Source: Gammaproteobacteria bacterium (lineage in GTDB: Bacteria; Pseudomonadota; Gammaproteobacteria; Steroidobacterales; Rariloculaceae). From it: a DNA stretch of 64,000 bases. Within the stretch, counting starts at the first letter, position 1. Each line of letters begins with the position of its first letter. The DNA is taken from NCBI GenBank assembly GCA_022825505.1, contig JAJDWR010000011.1, positions 1 through 64,000 on the forward strand. Direction: 5' to 3'. The position numbers were made by a program, and so were the translations under genes. The notes under the pieces were generated by a model. That model ran no database searches. It worked only from the letters and a program-made list of their open reading frames with translations, and was not told the DNA's origin. This document shows positions 45,738 to 56,429 of this stretch, one piece after another.

Positions 45738-47315
45738 CTAGTTGCGCGACATCAGGAACCGACGCGCCTCCTGCAGGCCGGTGAACGAATCGCGACCGTC
45801 CCAGATGGCATTGAGAATCTCGTATTGCCCGGCGGCGCCTTCTTCGTCGCCCATTTGTTCCAGGGCCCTGGCCAGGCCCAGAACCGAGCGGGGCCGGTTC
45901 GGCATGCGCAGAAGCGATGTCTCGAACTTTGCCACCGCGTCTTCGGGCCTGCCCAGTTCCAGAAGAATCTCGCCGTACAGTTCGTAGGCCGGCTTGACCG
46001 GATCGGCGGCTCCGTTGGGCGGGCGAATCTGCGCGACGATCTCCAGCGCCTCGTCCATCAACTGAACCGCGCCGTCCGCGTCGCCGTGAGCCGTGCGAAC
46101 AAGGGCGCCGACCTGCTTGTGCATGACCTGAACCCAAAGTCGCCCCGAGCGCATGACGCCGCCGTCGCTGCCGGCAGCCACCAGGCGCGCCAACGCCTCT
46201 TCGGCGCTCTCGGCCGTTTCCACGTCACCGGTCCTGACCGCGCTGAGGCCGGTGGCGAGCAGCGTGTGCGGAGAGGTCTCATCGGTGATCTCGTCGATCC
46301 GCCACTCCTCGGTCTCGACCACGTAGCGCGCTTCCATCAGCGGCAATGTCATGACCGCCCGGGCCTGGCCCTCGCTTGCGTCGATAATCGCCTCGAGACG
46401 GTCGATCCACACACGGGCCTTCTCGTAGTCGCCCAACTGCAGGTCGCCGTATTGGCCCCAGTCCAGCGAGTGCACTGCGTCACCCACCGAGTCCCCGGGC
46501 TGCCAGAGGGCCTGCGCCGCGTCGTAGGCGGACTGGTTGCCGGTAGATACCCGGTCCCACATGCCGTGCTGGATGAAAATGTGCGTGGGCATGTGGCGGG
46601 CGTGGGATACCGCCGGGGCGATGTCGGCAAAGACATAAGCTGCCGGCAGCGCGATGGGAGCGTGCAGCGGATCGTCGAAGGCGTGGATCACGAAGTGGGC
46701 TGCGCCGGGATGGCTGGGATTGCGCTCCAGCACGCCGAGTGCGATGGCGCCGGCCCGCATTTCCAGCCGCAGGCTGTCGTCCGCGAGGGCACGTGCGCCG
46801 CTCAGCATGGACAGCGCGTAGAAGGTGGCGATCTCATCGTCCGCCGGATACTGCTCGTACAGGCGGGCCATGGCGTCCATGTAGGCGACGCGGCGCTCCT
46901 GCCAACTGCCTTCGCCCCACAGCATCTCGACCGCTTCGAGCAACCCCCTCTCCCGCGCAGTGGGCGCCTTGGCCAGGCGCTCATCCATCGTTGCGCCTAG
47001 CCGTGCAAGGGCTTCCCGCGGCGATTCGGCGTTGACCTCGGCCTGCAACGGGTGATTGTAGGAAAGCGACTCGCCCCAGTAGGCCAGTGCAAAATCCGGC
47101 TCGATGGCCTGGGCGGCGCGGAACTGCTCGATCGCCTGCTTCCAGCCGAAGCTGTGCAGGATTGCGACACCGCGCAGGAAGTGCTGTTGCGCCTCCTCCG
47201 TGGCCGAGGTGGGGAAGTCGATGGTGCCGACATTTTCGAACTGGGTATGGGCGGGTCCGCCCACGGTCAGCGCAACGAGGGCAAACAGGGCGGATGTCAG
47301 TCGGATGCTCTTCAT
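45738..47315 (-). CDS. Secreted tetratricopeptide-repeat protein
   Basis: The 525-aa product has a signal peptide (MKSIRL ... GGPAHTQ) and several TPR-like helix pairs, clearest at about residues 55-80 (QQHFLRGVAILHSFGW...) and in the last 130 residues. A conserved block SHARHMPTHIFIQHGMWDRV lies in the middle, typical of a family of about 500-600 aa found in marine bacteria. It is likely a periplasmic protein-interaction factor. I chose the ATG at 47315; the frame runs 113 codons further upstream without family features. Confidence 0.8.
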   Translation of the reverse strand: MKSIRLTSALFALVALTVGGPAHTQFENVGTIDFPTSATEEAQQHFLRGVAILHSFGWKQAIEQFRAAQAIEPDFALAYWGESLSYNHPLQAEVNAESPREALARLGATMDERLAKAPTARERGLLEAVEMLWGEGSWQERRVAYMDAMARLYEQYPADDEIATFYALSMLSGARALADDSLRLEMRAGAIALGVLERNPSHPGAAHFVIHAFDDPLHAPIALPAAYVFADIAPAVSHARHMPTHIFIQHGMWDRVSTGNQSAYDAAQALWQPGDSVGDAVHSLDWGQYGDLQLGDYEKARVWIDRLEAIIDASEGQARAVMTLPLMEARYVVETEEWRIDEITDETSPHTLLATGLSAVRTGDVETAESAEEALARLVAAGSDGGVMRSGRLWVQVMHKQVGALVRTAHGDADGAVQLMDEALEIVAQIRPPNGAADPVKPAYELYGEILLELGRPEDAVAKFETSLLRMPNRPRSVLGLARALEQMGDEEGAAGQYEILNAIWDGRDSFTGLQEARRFLMSRN

Positions 47316-47467
47316 GGGATTCGCTCCACGCGTTGGACCTGATCCCGATCCATCATCAGACAAATCGCACATCCGGTCAATTCGGAAAGACATTACCGGA
47401 TGGTCACTTTGGGATGGGCTGCCAGTGCTGCAACCAGCCGATAGATTCGGATCCGTTGGTTGCAGCG

Positions 47468-48037
47468 CTACAGTTCGGCGACTATGACCACTCGCTTCTC
47501 CTGCCAGGCCTGCGTGCTCCAGTTGAGCACATAGTCCAGGCCGCTGGTGATGCTGGTGAAGACCACCGCAGCACCGGCGATCAACACCCAGATGGCCGGC
47601 GGCCAGGCGAAGGCGGCAGCGGTCAGCGTCAGCCCCACGAAAATGAACTGGCATGTGGTGTTGATGCGGCTGATAAGCCTGGGCTCACCCTCCAGCGGAG
47701 CCACAAGCCACTGGTAGGCCGCCGCGCCGACGACGATGACCGCGTCCCTCACCACGACCAGAATCGCCAGACTCAGGGGAATCAACCCCAGGTAGGCCAG
47801 AGTGAAAAAGACACTGATCGCCAGGAGCTTGTCCGCCGCCGGGTCCAGAATGCTGCCCAACCGCGTACGCCAGTGAAACTGCCGCGCCAGGAAACCGTCC
47901 ACCGCATCGGATATGCCGGCGATGCCGATCAATATCACGGCCGTGAGGTACTCCTGCTGCGAAAGGAATACCACGATCGGGGCGACCAGGATGACGCGCG
48001 CGATGCAGATCGCGTTGGGTATCCAGTTGAGCTGCAT
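47468..48037 (-). CDS. CDP-alcohol phosphatidyltransferase (PgsA-like)
   Basis: The 189-aa membrane protein has the complete catalytic motif of the family, DAVDGFLAR then LGSILDPAADK (D..DG..AR........G...D...D), and about six hydrophobic segments. It could make phosphatidylglycerol phosphate or a related lipid. The ATG at 48037 gives the standard start MQLNWIPNAICIARV. It lies downstream of the DUF2066 gene near purM, a common gammaproteobacterial arrangement. Confidence 0.88.
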   Translation of the reverse strand: MQLNWIPNAICIARVILVAPIVVFLSQQEYLTAVILIGIAGISDAVDGFLARQFHWRTRLGSILDPAADKLLAISVFFTLAYLGLIPLSLAILVVVRDAVIVVGAAAYQWLVAPLEGEPRLISRINTTCQFIFVGLTLTAAAFAWPPAIWVLIAGAAVVFTSITSGLDYVLNWSTQAWQEKRVVIVAEL

Positions 48038-48124
48038 GGGCAATCCCGTTCTCGAATCTGTCGGTCTGGTATCTGGAATCAAGTCCCGGGATCGTGACGC
48101 CGGGCGCGAGCCGGTATTTTCCCG

Positions 48125-49213
48125 TTATCTGGTCAGCGAGTAAATCAGGTCGCCGCCGATTTCGCCGCCGCCTGCGGAAGATGCGGAGAGCACTTCACCC
48201 AGCGCCAGGACCCTGTTCAGTACCAGGGCGCCGCCTCGGGCTTCCACGCGCAGCGTCATTTCCGCGCCCACAAGTTGTTCGAGCTGCACCGACTGCAGAA
48301 CACTCAGACTTTCCAGGTAGCTCATCACGCGGCCATAGTCATCCAGCGTCTCGACGCCCGCGACCACGAGGCGTGCGCTCGTCGCGCCGCCGATGCCGCT
48401 GAATTCCAGGGCGTAAAGGTCGGCCAGATCGTCGAGGCCCGACCGGACCCCGTCGCCCGGCAACGGGCGCAGGGTCCCGCCCCTCAGCAGGGTCCACTGG
48501 GCGGTCTCGATACCCTCGTCGCCCAGGCGGATGCGGCCGCTCAGGACCGCATCCGGCGCGTATCGCTCCGATGCCCGGGTCAGGCGATCGGAGAAATTGC
48601 CCCAGACATCGATAAAGTCCACCGCATTCAGGTCCTGCACGTCCATGAGCGGCAGGGAGATGGGGAGTCCGCGCTGATTCGCCGCTTCGAGCAATTCCTC
48701 GCGCAACGTCACGGCAGCGGCCTCCACGATCTCGCTGCCCGGGACCGGCGAAGGGCTTGCCGCCAAAATCCCGCGTTCCCCGGGACCCCCGTCGATGGCA
48801 ACCCAAAGCAATGTCAGCGGACGCTCTTCTCCCCACACAGGCTGGTTTCTGGCCGTCAGCGCTTGCTGCAACCCGGGCGAATCGAAGACGATGAGCAGAT
48901 TCTCCCTGTCGGGATTACCTCTTTGAACCACAAATCGACCTGCGTCCTGCACCAGGTCCAGCAGGGCCGGATTGATCGGAGCATCGCGTTGGCCGGTGAT
49001 TCGAATCAGCAATTCACCCATGGCGAACCGGTCGAAGTCCGCATCCGTTCGCAGCGCCCGCTGTGTCGTGACCTGAGAATTCAGCGGTACGGTAACCGTG
49101 TAGAGATTTTCGAAAATGGCCGGGAAAACCGCCGCCGGAACGAGGACTGCGGCGATCGCCAGCATGATCGTGCAGGCCGGGACGAGACGTGTCCGGCCAA
49201 TGGTCTTCCTCAT
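48125..49213 (-). CDS. DUF2066 domain-containing secreted protein
   Basis: The 362-aa product has a signal or anchor (about residues 10-32) and the DUF2066 pattern: LYTVTVPLNSQ, FDRFAMGELLIRITGQ, then a long domain ending DLIYSLTR. Function is unknown. Divergent placement next to purM is conserved in many gammaproteobacteria and supports the call. I chose the ATG at 49213. Confidence 0.85.
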   Translation of the reverse strand: MRKTIGRTRLVPACTIMLAIAAVLVPAAVFPAIFENLYTVTVPLNSQVTTQRALRTDADFDRFAMGELLIRITGQRDAPINPALLDLVQDAGRFVVQRGNPDRENLLIVFDSPGLQQALTARNQPVWGEERPLTLLWVAIDGGPGERGILAASPSPVPGSEIVEAAAVTLREELLEAANQRGLPISLPLMDVQDLNAVDFIDVWGNFSDRLTRASERYAPDAVLSGRIRLGDEGIETAQWTLLRGGTLRPLPGDGVRSGLDDLADLYALEFSGIGGATSARLVVAGVETLDDYGRVMSYLESLSVLQSVQLEQLVGAEMTLRVEARGGALVLNRVLALGEVLSASSAGGGEIGGDLIYSLTR

Positions 49214-49305
49214 CAGTACACTCGGGATGCCGTACTCTCGTATTATAGCGGTTGGGCGACCCGCCTCCCGGAACCGTGGGCGCTGTGTCAAGGAGAACAA
49301 GAGAA

Positions 49306-50337
49306 GTGCGCGCCAAACCATTGCTGACCTACAAGGCCGCCGGCGTGAATATCGACGCCGGCCAGGAGTTGGTCGAGCGAATCAAGGGCGCCGTCGCGCG
49401 GACGCGGCGTGTGGAGGTGCTGGGTGACCTGGGCGGATTCGGCGGCCTGTTCAAGGTGCCGGTGGAGCGATTCCGGCGTCCCATCCTGGTTGCCGGTACC
49501 GACGGCGTCGGCACGAAGATTGAACTGGCCATCCAGTATGACGCTCACGAAACCGTCGGTATCGACCTGGTCGCGATGTGCGTCAACGATGTGATCGTCG
49601 TCGGCGCCGAACCGTTGTTTTTCCTGGACTACCTAGTCACGCCGAAGCTGGACGTGGACGTCGCTGCGCGCGTCGTCAGCGGAATCGCCAAAGGCTGCGA
49701 ACACGCTGGGGCCGCCCTCATCGGCGGCGAGACCGCGGAGCATCCGGGCATGCAAATGTCGGTCGACTACGATCTGGCCGGTTTCTGCGTGGGCGTGGTC
49801 GAAGAGCCCCAGATCATCGACGGGCAGAACATCAAGCCCGGAGACTCCATTGTGGGCCTGGGATCTTCGGGCCCGCACTCCAATGGTTTCTCGCTCATAC
49901 GCCGCGTGCTGGAACACACTGGGGCGGACGAGAATACACAGGCCGGCGAACGCTCCCTGATCGAACAACTGCTGACGCCCACCCGAATCTACGCCGATAC
50001 GATCATCAAGCTGATCAGGGAAGTTTCGGTCAAGGGCATCGTGCACATCACCGGCGGAGGGCTGATCGAGAACATTCCCCGCGTGCTGCCGAACAAGCTG
50101 GGCGCACGCCTGGACTCAACCTCCTGGCCTTCGCAACCCGTATTCGACTGGTTGCGGGATGCTGGCGTCGCTGAGGTCGAAATGCTGCGTACCTTCAACT
50201 GCGGAGTCGGCATGTGCGTGGTCGTTTCGCCGTCAGACGTCGAGGAAGCCCTCGCGATACTGCAGGACTGCGGCGAGCAGGCCTGGGTCGTCGGCCGTAT
50301 CGTTCGGGACCGATACGAAAAGGCGCGAGTCAGTTGA
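49306..50337 (+). CDS. purM: Phosphoribosylformylglycinamidine cyclo-ligase
   Basis: PurM (AIR synthetase) closes the imidazole ring in purine synthesis, using ATP. The 343-aa product has GTDGVGTKIELA, the VNDVIVVGAEPLFFLDY segment and GGETAEHPG. The start is a GTG at 49306 with AGGAG ten bases upstream. Its stop overlaps the purN start (TTGA), so the two are coupled. Confidence 0.95.
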   Translation: MRAKPLLTYKAAGVNIDAGQELVERIKGAVARTRRVEVLGDLGGFGGLFKVPVERFRRPILVAGTDGVGTKIELAIQYDAHETVGIDLVAMCVNDVIVVGAEPLFFLDYLVTPKLDVDVAARVVSGIAKGCEHAGAALIGGETAEHPGMQMSVDYDLAGFCVGVVEEPQIIDGQNIKPGDSIVGLGSSGPHSNGFSLIRRVLEHTGADENTQAGERSLIEQLLTPTRIYADTIIKLIREVSVKGIVHITGGGLIENIPRVLPNKLGARLDSTSWPSQPVFDWLRDAGVAEVEMLRTFNCGVGMCVVVSPSDVEEALAILQDCGEQAWVVGRIVRDRYEKARVS

Positions 50338-50990
50338 CAGCCGGCGTGCCGTTCGACGTAGTCATACTGAGTTCGGGTGAAGGCACCAATCTGCAGAACC
50401 TGATCGACCACGCCGCCCGGAGCCATGATCGCATTCGCATCGCGGCGGTGTTCTCCGACCATCGAAGCAGGAGCCTGGAGCGCGCGCGGGACGCAGGCAT
50501 TGCAGCGCATCACCTGTCCGCGAAGGGCTTCGCGGACCGCGAAGCATACGACGCCGCCCTGGGCGACGCCATCGAAGCCCTTGAACCGGACCTGATCGTA
50601 CTGTCGGGCTTCATGCGGATACTCGGCAAGGCGTTCGTCGCGCGATTCGGCGATCGCATCATCAATATTCACCCCTCCCTGCTGCCAAAGTTCAAGGGTT
50701 TGCATACGCATCGCCGCGTGCTCGATGCCGGCGACGCCTTCCACGGCGCCACGGTCCACTTCGTCACCGAGGCACTGGATGCCGGCCCGGGCATCATTCA
50801 ATGCCGCATCCCGGTGCTGGCGGGCGACGACGAAGCAAGCCTTGCGGCGCGCATTCACGAAGTCGAATACATGATTTTTCCCCGCGCCGTGGAATGGTGC
50901 GCCGGCGGACTGGTCCAATTCACCGGTGATGAAGCGGTTTTCGACGGTATGCCCATGATCGGGCCGGTGCAGGTGAAGCATGAAAGTTGA
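50334..50990 (+). CDS. purN: Phosphoribosylglycinamide formyltransferase
   Basis: PurN transfers a formyl group from 10-formyl-tetrahydrofolate to GAR in purine synthesis. The 218-aa product has the SSGEGTNLQNLID loop, catalytic NIHPSLLPKFKG and the HRRVLDAGDAFHGATVHFV segment. I use the TTG at 50334, which overlaps the purM stop; a GTG at 50346 is also possible. Its end overlaps the DUF3108 gene by 11 bases. Confidence 0.93.
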   Translation: MTAGVPFDVVILSSGEGTNLQNLIDHAARSHDRIRIAAVFSDHRSRSLERARDAGIAAHHLSAKGFADREAYDAALGDAIEALEPDLIVLSGFMRILGKAFVARFGDRIINIHPSLLPKFKGLHTHRRVLDAGDAFHGATVHFVTEALDAGPGIIQCRIPVLAGDDEASLAARIHEVEYMIFPRAVEWCAGGLVQFTGDEAVFDGMPMIGPVQVKHES

Positions 50991-51717
50991 TGTCCCGGTC
51001 GCAGCGCTCCTGTGCTTCGCTGCCGGCGTCGCCACCGGAAGTGTCCATGCCGCGGACGAACTGCCGCGCTACAACGCCGTCTATGAGGTCTACGACCGGG
51101 GCCGCGCCGTCGGCGATGCGGAGTTCTCGGTGACGCTTCTGGATGCCGGGCTAAGCATCTACGAGTTTCGCTCCGTATCGCGCGTCAGGGGCCTGTACCG
51201 GCTGTTCGTGCCGAGGCCGGTGGAAGAACTCAGCGTGTTCGTTCTTGAGGACAGGCAGATCCGGCCCCTGACGTATTCGCTGCATGACGGCACCCGGCGG
51301 GAGCGGAACAGTTTCAACATCGAGTTCGACTGGGAACGCAGTCGCGCCGCCATCGCGGCCGGAGAGTCCCGCCTGGAGCCGCGGTTGCTGCCTGGCGCGC
51401 TGGACCGGGGAAGCCTGCATGTCGCGCTGATGCTGCTGGGCGACGACTTCTCTGCGGGGCAGGTGACTCTTCTTGACATGGATGGCCCCGAAATCCACGA
51501 GTTGCGCGCGGACGGGGAGGAAACGCTGGAATCGCCGCTTGGCCCGGTCCTGACCCGAAAGCTGATCCAGCAACGGCTGGGCTCCTCGCGCCGGACCCTG
51601 ATATGGCTGGCCCCCGACCTGCGCAACCTGCCGGTTCGCATCGAGCGGCAGAACGACGGCGAAACCCGTGCAGCGTTCCGGCTCGAAAGCGTGCAGTGGC
51701 ACGAGCAGCGTCCGTGA
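50980..51717 (+). CDS. DUF3108 domain-containing secreted protein
   Basis: The 245-aa product has a signal peptide (ending about SVHAAD) and the DUF3108 beta-rich pattern (YNAVYEVYDRGRAVGDAEF ... LPVRIERQNDG). Function is unknown; these proteins usually follow purN in gammaproteobacteria, as here. It overlaps purN by 11 bases, so it belongs to the same operon. Confidence 0.85.
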   Translation: MKVDVPVAALLCFAAGVATGSVHAADELPRYNAVYEVYDRGRAVGDAEFSVTLLDAGLSIYEFRSVSRVRGLYRLFVPRPVEELSVFVLEDRQIRPLTYSLHDGTRRERNSFNIEFDWERSRAAIAAGESRLEPRLLPGALDRGSLHVALMLLGDDFSAGQVTLLDMDGPEIHELRADGEETLESPLGPVLTRKLIQQRLGSSRRTLIWLAPDLRNLPVRIERQNDGETRAAFRLESVQWHEQRP

Positions 51718-51849
51718 CGAGCAGATATCCGCGGAGACAGGTTCCGCCCGCGAGCGCCGTGCGCAAGAGTGTAGTCGTAGACCCAGGCCGCCCGGCCCGA
51801 GGCCCCGCGCGCGAGCACGATGCGCACGAGCGCCGAACGTGCGTATGCA

Positions 51850-52416
51850 TTATCCCTTCGGCAGCGTGACTCCCGTCTGCCCCTGATACTTGCCGTTGCG
51901 GTCCCGGTAGCTGATCTCGCATACCTCGTCCGCCTCGAAGAAGATCATCTGGGCGACGCCTTCGTTGGCGTAGATTTTCGCCGGCAGTGGCGTGGTATTG
52001 GAAAACTCCAGCGTCACATGCCCCTCCCACTCGGGTTCCAGGGGCGTGACATTGACGATGATGCCGCAGCGGGCATAGGTCGACTTGCCCAGGCAGATGG
52101 TCAATACGTTGCGCGGGATGCGAAAGTACTCGACCGTTCTCGCCAGCGCGAAGGAATTCGGGGGCACGATGCAGATCTCGCCCTGCTTGTCGACAAAACT
52201 GGAGTCGTCAAATCCCTTGGGGTCGACGATCGCGGAATTGATGTTGGTGAAGACCTTGAATTCCGCCGCGCAGCGCACATCGTAGCCGTAGCTCGAAGTG
52301 CCGTAGGAAATCACTCTTTCGCCGCCCAGGCGCCGTACCTGTTCCTCCTGAAACGGCTCGATCATCCCCTGTTCGAGCGCCATGCGTCGAATCCACCCAT
52401 CCGAGCGGATGGTCAC
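51850..52416 (-). CDS. dcd: dCTP deaminase
   Basis: Dcd converts dCTP to dUTP, the main source of dUMP for thymidylate in gram-negative bacteria. The 188-aa product has [11 protein letters not shown], the [16 protein letters not shown] segment and the catalytic-Glu region [19 protein letters not shown]. It starts at a GTG that overlaps the mrp stop (GTGA), so the two are coupled. Confidence 0.95.
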   Translation of the reverse strand: MTIRSDGWIRRMALEQGMIEPFQEEQVRRLGGERVISYGTSSYGYDVRCAAEFKVFTNINSAIVDPKGFDDSSFVDKQGEICIVPPNSFALARTVEYFRIPRNVLTICLGKSTYARCGIIVNVTPLEPEWEGHVTLEFSNTTPLPAKIYANEGVAQMIFFEADEVCEISYRDRNGKYQGQTGVTLPKG

Positions 52417-53510
52417 GTGTTTTCCTCCACGGTGATCGTGGGGAACAACTGACTGTAGTCCTTCCCCTCCGAGGCCAGTTGCGCGCCCGCCGCCCTCGCG
52501 ATCTGCAGATAGTACCGCGCCAGAGAGCCGTCCGGTTCGGCAATCACAGTGGGCTCACCGCGATCCGTAGTTTCACGGATGCGGCCGTCCAGCGGCAGTC
52601 CTCCCAGCATAGGCAGGTCGTACTCGACAGCCAGCCGCTCCGCGCCGCCATGGCCGAAGATGGGCTCCTCGTGCCCGCAACTGGAGCAGATGTGCCGGCT
52701 CATGTTCTCCACGATGCCCAGAATCGGCACGTTGACTTTCTGGAACATTTCAAGACCCTTGCGGGCATCCGCCAGCGAAATGGCCTGGGGCGTGGTCACG
52801 ATGATCGCGCCGCTCACCGACACGCGCTGGGAGAGCGTAAGCTGGATGTCGCCGGTACCGGGCGGCATGTCCACCAGCAGGTAGTCGAGCCGGCCCCAGT
52901 TGGTATCGTTCAGCAACTGGTTCAGCGCCGACGTCACCATGGGCCCGCGCCAGGCCATCGGCTGGCGCTCGTCCACCAGGAACCCGATGGACATGGCCTT
53001 GATTCCATGAGCCTCCAAGGGTTCCAGCGACTTGCCGTCCCTGCTCACGGGCCGCTGGCCCATCAACCCCAGCATCCGCGGCTGACTGGGCCCGTAGATG
53101 TCCGCATCGAGTATCCCCACCCGCGCGCCCTCCTGCGCAAACGCCAGTGCCAGATTCACCGTGACGGTGGATTTGCCCACGCCGCCCTTCCCCGAAGCCA
53201 CGGCGATCAGGTTGCTGACGCCCCCCATCGGCTTGAGCCCGTGTTGCACGGAGTGGGACTCCACCGCCCAGTCCACGGAGATCTCAATATCGGCTTCGAT
53301 ACCCAGTGACGACGTGTGGTCACGCAACGCATCCGCCAACTCATCGGCGCTGCGTTCGGTCGGAAAACCTACGCGAACGGCAACCCGATACCCGTTCGCG
53401 GCGGACTCGACCTTGAGTCGAGCACCCGAGTCGCCCAGGCCGAGATTCGTATTGGGGATCAAGAAGGTACGAACGCGCTCCTCGAGCGCCGCCTGTTCCT
53501 GGCTGCTCAT
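52413..53510 (-). CDS. mrp: Mrp/ApbC-family iron-sulfur carrier ATPase
   Basis: Mrp (ApbC) carries Fe-S clusters to target proteins. The 365-aa product has an N-terminal MIP18/DUF59-like domain (about residues 1-90), the deviant Walker [10 protein letters not shown], and the DMPPGTGD motif. The CxxC that holds the shared cluster is visible in [12 protein letters not shown] chose the ATG at 53510; the frame extends upstream but without family sequence. It is divergent from metG and coupled to dcd. Confidence 0.94.
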   Translation of the reverse strand: MSSQEQAALEERVRTFLIPNTNLGLGDSGARLKVESAANGYRVAVRVGFPTERSADELADALRDHTSSLGIEADIEISVDWAVESHSVQHGLKPMGGVSNLIAVASGKGGVGKSTVTVNLALAFAQEGARVGILDADIYGPSQPRMLGLMGQRPVSRDGKSLEPLEAHGIKAMSIGFLVDERQPMAWRGPMVTSALNQLLNDTNWGRLDYLLVDMPPGTGDIQLTLSQRVSVSGAIIVTTPQAISLADARKGLEMFQKVNVPILGIVENMSRHICSSCGHEEPIFGHGGAERLAVEYDLPMLGGLPLDGRIRETTDRGEPTVIAEPDGSLARYYLQIARAAGAQLASEGKDYSQLFPTITVEENT

Positions 53511-53719
53511 GCGGGAATTCCGAAATTCTGGAAACCGCAATTGTCGAACTTCAATCCGTTCAAAGCAATCGCTGGCCCGGTGTTCTCTTCCACAGGTTCC
53601 TGCCCATTCCGAGCGAGCCCGAGGCACCGACGCAAGGCGGGAGCATCGCCGATGCTCCGATGGCATAATCGCGCACCAATCCCTGTACCACGTCAATTCC
53701 CCGATCGGAGTCCCGCGCA

Positions 53720-55777
53720 GTGGCCGACCCACGCGAAATTCTGGTGACCAGCGCGCTGCCCTACGCCAGTGGTCCGCTGCATCTCGGGCACCTGGTGGAG
53801 TACACCCAGACGGACATCTGGGTGCGATTCCAGCGCATGCGCGGCCACCGTTGCATCTACGTTTGCGCCAGTGACGCGCACGGTACGCCGACGATGTTGC
53901 GGGCGGATGAGGCGGGGGTCGCTCCGGAGACGCTGGTCGCCGAGGTCGCGGAAGGGCATCGCAAGGATTTCGAGCGCTTCAGGATCAGCGTCGACAACTA
54001 CCAGACGACGCACTCCGCGGAAAATCTGGAACTGACCCGGGAGATGTATCGGCGTCTCAGGGAGAACGGATACATCGACCGGAGGGTCATCACCCAGGCG
54101 TACGACGATGAGCGGCGCATGTTCCTGCCCGATCGATACGTGCGCGGCGAGTGCCCGTCCTGCGGGGCGGAGGACCAGTACGGCGACGCCTGCGAGGTCT
54201 GCAGCGCAACCTACGCACCGATGGACCTGAAGAATCCCGTCTCGGTGGTGTCGGGGACCACGCCGTCGTTACGCGAATCCGAACATTTCTTCTTCCGGCT
54301 GAGCGCGTTCGAGGAGGAACTCAGGGCGTGGGTGCCCGAACACGTCGATGCCTCCATGGTGAGAAAGCTCGAAGAGTGGTTCCGGGCCGGGCTCAAGGAC
54401 TGGGACATTTCGCGGGACGAGCCCTACTTCGGCTTCGAGATCCCCGGCGAGACCGGCAAGTACTTCTATGTCTGGTTCGACGCGCCCATCGGCTACATGG
54501 CGAGTTTCCTGCAGCTATGCAGGCAATCCGCGGCGGCGGGCGGCGAAACGCGCGGCACCGGCGCTGAATCCGGCGACAGCCGGCACGGCGCCAGCCTCGA
54601 CTTCGACGCCTACTGGGCCGCCGACGCGAAAACCGAGTTGTACCACTTCATCGGCAAGGACATCGTCTATTTCCACACCCTGTTCTGGCCGTCCGTGCTC
54701 AGCGGCGCGGGGTATCGCAAGCCCTCCGGCGTCTTCGTGCACGGGTTTCTCACCGTGGACGGAAAAAAGATGTCCAAGCGCAGGGGCACCTTCATCATGG
54801 CCTCCACCTACGCGAAACACCTGGACCCGGATTACCTGCGTTATTACTTCGCCGCCAAGCTCAGCAAGTCGGCGGACGATATCGACCTGAACCTGGACGA
54901 CTTCATCGCCCGGCTCAACTCGGACCTTGTCGGAAAGGTGGTCAATATCGCCAGCCGTTGCGCCGGATTCATTCACCGCCACAACGGCGGCAGGCTCGGC
55001 GATATCCTCCACGACGAGGAGCTGTACCGAAGTTTTGCCGACGCCGCGCAGCAAATCGAAGCCGACTACGAACAGCGCGACTACTCCCGCGCACTGAAAC
55101 GCATCATCGCGCTGGCCGATCGCGCCAATCGCTACATCGACAGCGAGAAACCCTGGATTCTCGCGAAGGATCCGCAGCAGTCGCAACGCGTGGTCGACGT
55201 CTGCACGCAGGGGATCAACCTGTTTCGCTCGCTGATGGTGTACCTCAAGCCCGTCGTCCCGGGACTGGCGGAGCGTGCGGAAGAGTTTCTCAACGGGGCC
55301 CCGCTCGCATGGAGCGATGCGGGCACGCCCCTGCTGGATCATCGCCTCCGGAGATTCCGGAGTCTGCTGGAGCGAGTACCCCCCAAGGAGGTCCAAGCCA
55401 TGGTCGACGAGAGCCGCACCGGCCCCGACACCCCCAAACCCACCTACAAGGACGAGATCGACATCGAGCAGTTCGCAAGGGTCGACATGCGCATCGCCCG
55501 GGTCATTGAAGCCGGTTACGTGGAGGGCGCGGACAGGTTGCTGAAGCTGCGCCTGGACCTGGGCGGCGACGAGCGGGAGGTGTTTGCGGGCATTCGCTCC
55601 GCCTACCGCCCGGAGGACCTGGTGGAAAGGCTGGTGGTGGTGGTCGCCAACCTCAAACCCCGGAAGATGCGTTTCGGCACCTCCCAAGGCATGATATTGG
55701 CCAGTGGCCCCGGGGGGAGCGACATCTTTCTCCTGAGTCCGGACAGCGGCGCCAAACCCGGCATGAAGGTCACCTGA
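53720..55777 (+). CDS. metG: Methionyl-tRNA synthetase
   Basis: MetG charges initiator and elongator tRNA-Met. The 685-aa class I enzyme has PLHLGHL (HIGH), the zinc knuckle with two CxxC pairs (CPSCGAE, CEVCSAT), KMSKRRG and the anticodon-binding helices. A C-terminal tRNA-binding/dimerisation domain (about 585-685, with RVDMRIARV) completes it. It starts at a GTG. The neighbouring mrp/dcd on one side and the rnf operon on the other is a familiar gammaproteobacterial order. Confidence 0.96.
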   Translation: MADPREILVTSALPYASGPLHLGHLVEYTQTDIWVRFQRMRGHRCIYVCASDAHGTPTMLRADEAGVAPETLVAEVAEGHRKDFERFRISVDNYQTTHSAENLELTREMYRRLRENGYIDRRVITQAYDDERRMFLPDRYVRGECPSCGAEDQYGDACEVCSATYAPMDLKNPVSVVSGTTPSLRESEHFFFRLSAFEEELRAWVPEHVDASMVRKLEEWFRAGLKDWDISRDEPYFGFEIPGETGKYFYVWFDAPIGYMASFLQLCRQSAAAGGETRGTGAESGDSRHGASLDFDAYWAADAKTELYHFIGKDIVYFHTLFWPSVLSGAGYRKPSGVFVHGFLTVDGKKMSKRRGTFIMASTYAKHLDPDYLRYYFAAKLSKSADDIDLNLDDFIARLNSDLVGKVVNIASRCAGFIHRHNGGRLGDILHDEELYRSFADAAQQIEADYEQRDYSRALKRIIALADRANRYIDSEKPWILAKDPQQSQRVVDVCTQGINLFRSLMVYLKPVVPGLAERAEEFLNGAPLAWSDAGTPLLDHRLRRFRSLLERVPPKEVQAMVDESRTGPDTPKPTYKDEIDIEQFARVDMRIARVIEAGYVEGADRLLKLRLDLGGDEREVFAGIRSAYRPEDLVERLVVVVANLKPRKMRFGTSQGMILASGPGGSDIFLLSPDSGAKPGMKVT

Positions 55778-55847
55778 GCCACATGGGGGAGCCGGCGGTT
55801 ATCATGTTCCCGACCGCCCCGAGCAAAGAACAGGTCGTCCGAACAAC

Positions 55848-56429
55848 ATGACGGAGTTGGTGGTAATCATTTTCTCGGCCGCTCTGGTCAACAACTTCGT
55901 ATTGGTTCAGTTTCTCGGGCTCTGCCCCTTTCTCGGCGCGACGTGCAAGCTGGAAGGCGCCCTGGGCATGGGGCTGGCCACAGGCCTGGTGCTGACGCTG
56001 GCCTCCGCATTCAGCTACCTCGTGGAGCGGTTCGTATTGATCCCATTGGATGTCACCTACCTTCGCCTGGTGTCTTTCATCGTGGTCATCGGCGCGGCGG
56101 TGCAATTCACCGAGCTGGTATTGAGCCGCGCCTTTCCCCTGCTTCACAAGGTTCTCGGCATCTACATTCCGCTGATCGCCAGCAATTGCGCCGTGCTCGG
56201 CGTCGCGCTGTTGAACTCCAATGCCAGCCGCAGCCTGGCGGCCGCCATCTTCTACGGCGCGGGCGCCGCGCTGGGCTTCGGCATCGTCCTGGTGCTGCTG
56301 AGCAGCCTGCGCGAACGCCTGGAAGGCGAAGACGTTCCGGCGCCGTTCCGCGGCTCGGCGATCACGCTGGTCACTGCCGGTATCCTGTCGCTGGCTTTCT
56401 TCGGGTTCAATGGCTTCAGCCGTCTTTGA
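55848..56429 (+). CDS. rnfA: Rnf complex subunit RnfA (RsxA)
   Basis: RnfA is a six-helix inner-membrane subunit of the ion-pumping ferredoxin:NAD oxidoreductase complex. The 193-aa product has NNFVLVQFLGLCPFLG and the ASNCAVLGVALLN segment, the half-motifs that bind a [2Fe-2S] cluster together with RnfE. It opens the rnfABCDGE operon about 70 bases after metG and overlaps rnfB by one base. Confidence 0.95.
   Translation: MTELVVIIFSAALVNNFVLVQFLGLCPFLGATCKLEGALGMGLATGLVLTLASAFSYLVERFVLIPLDVTYLRLVSFIVVIGAAVQFTELVLSRAFPLLHKVLGIYIPLIASNCAVLGVALLNSNASRSLAAAIFYGAGAALGFGIVLVLLSSLRERLEGEDVPAPFRGSAITLVTAGILSLAFFGFNGFSRL

Noticed and set aside
51718..51849. GC-rich gap between DUF3108 and dcd considered as a tRNA or structured RNA
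   Set aside because: No cloverleaf, conserved loop or strong hairpin with a T-run could be drawn.
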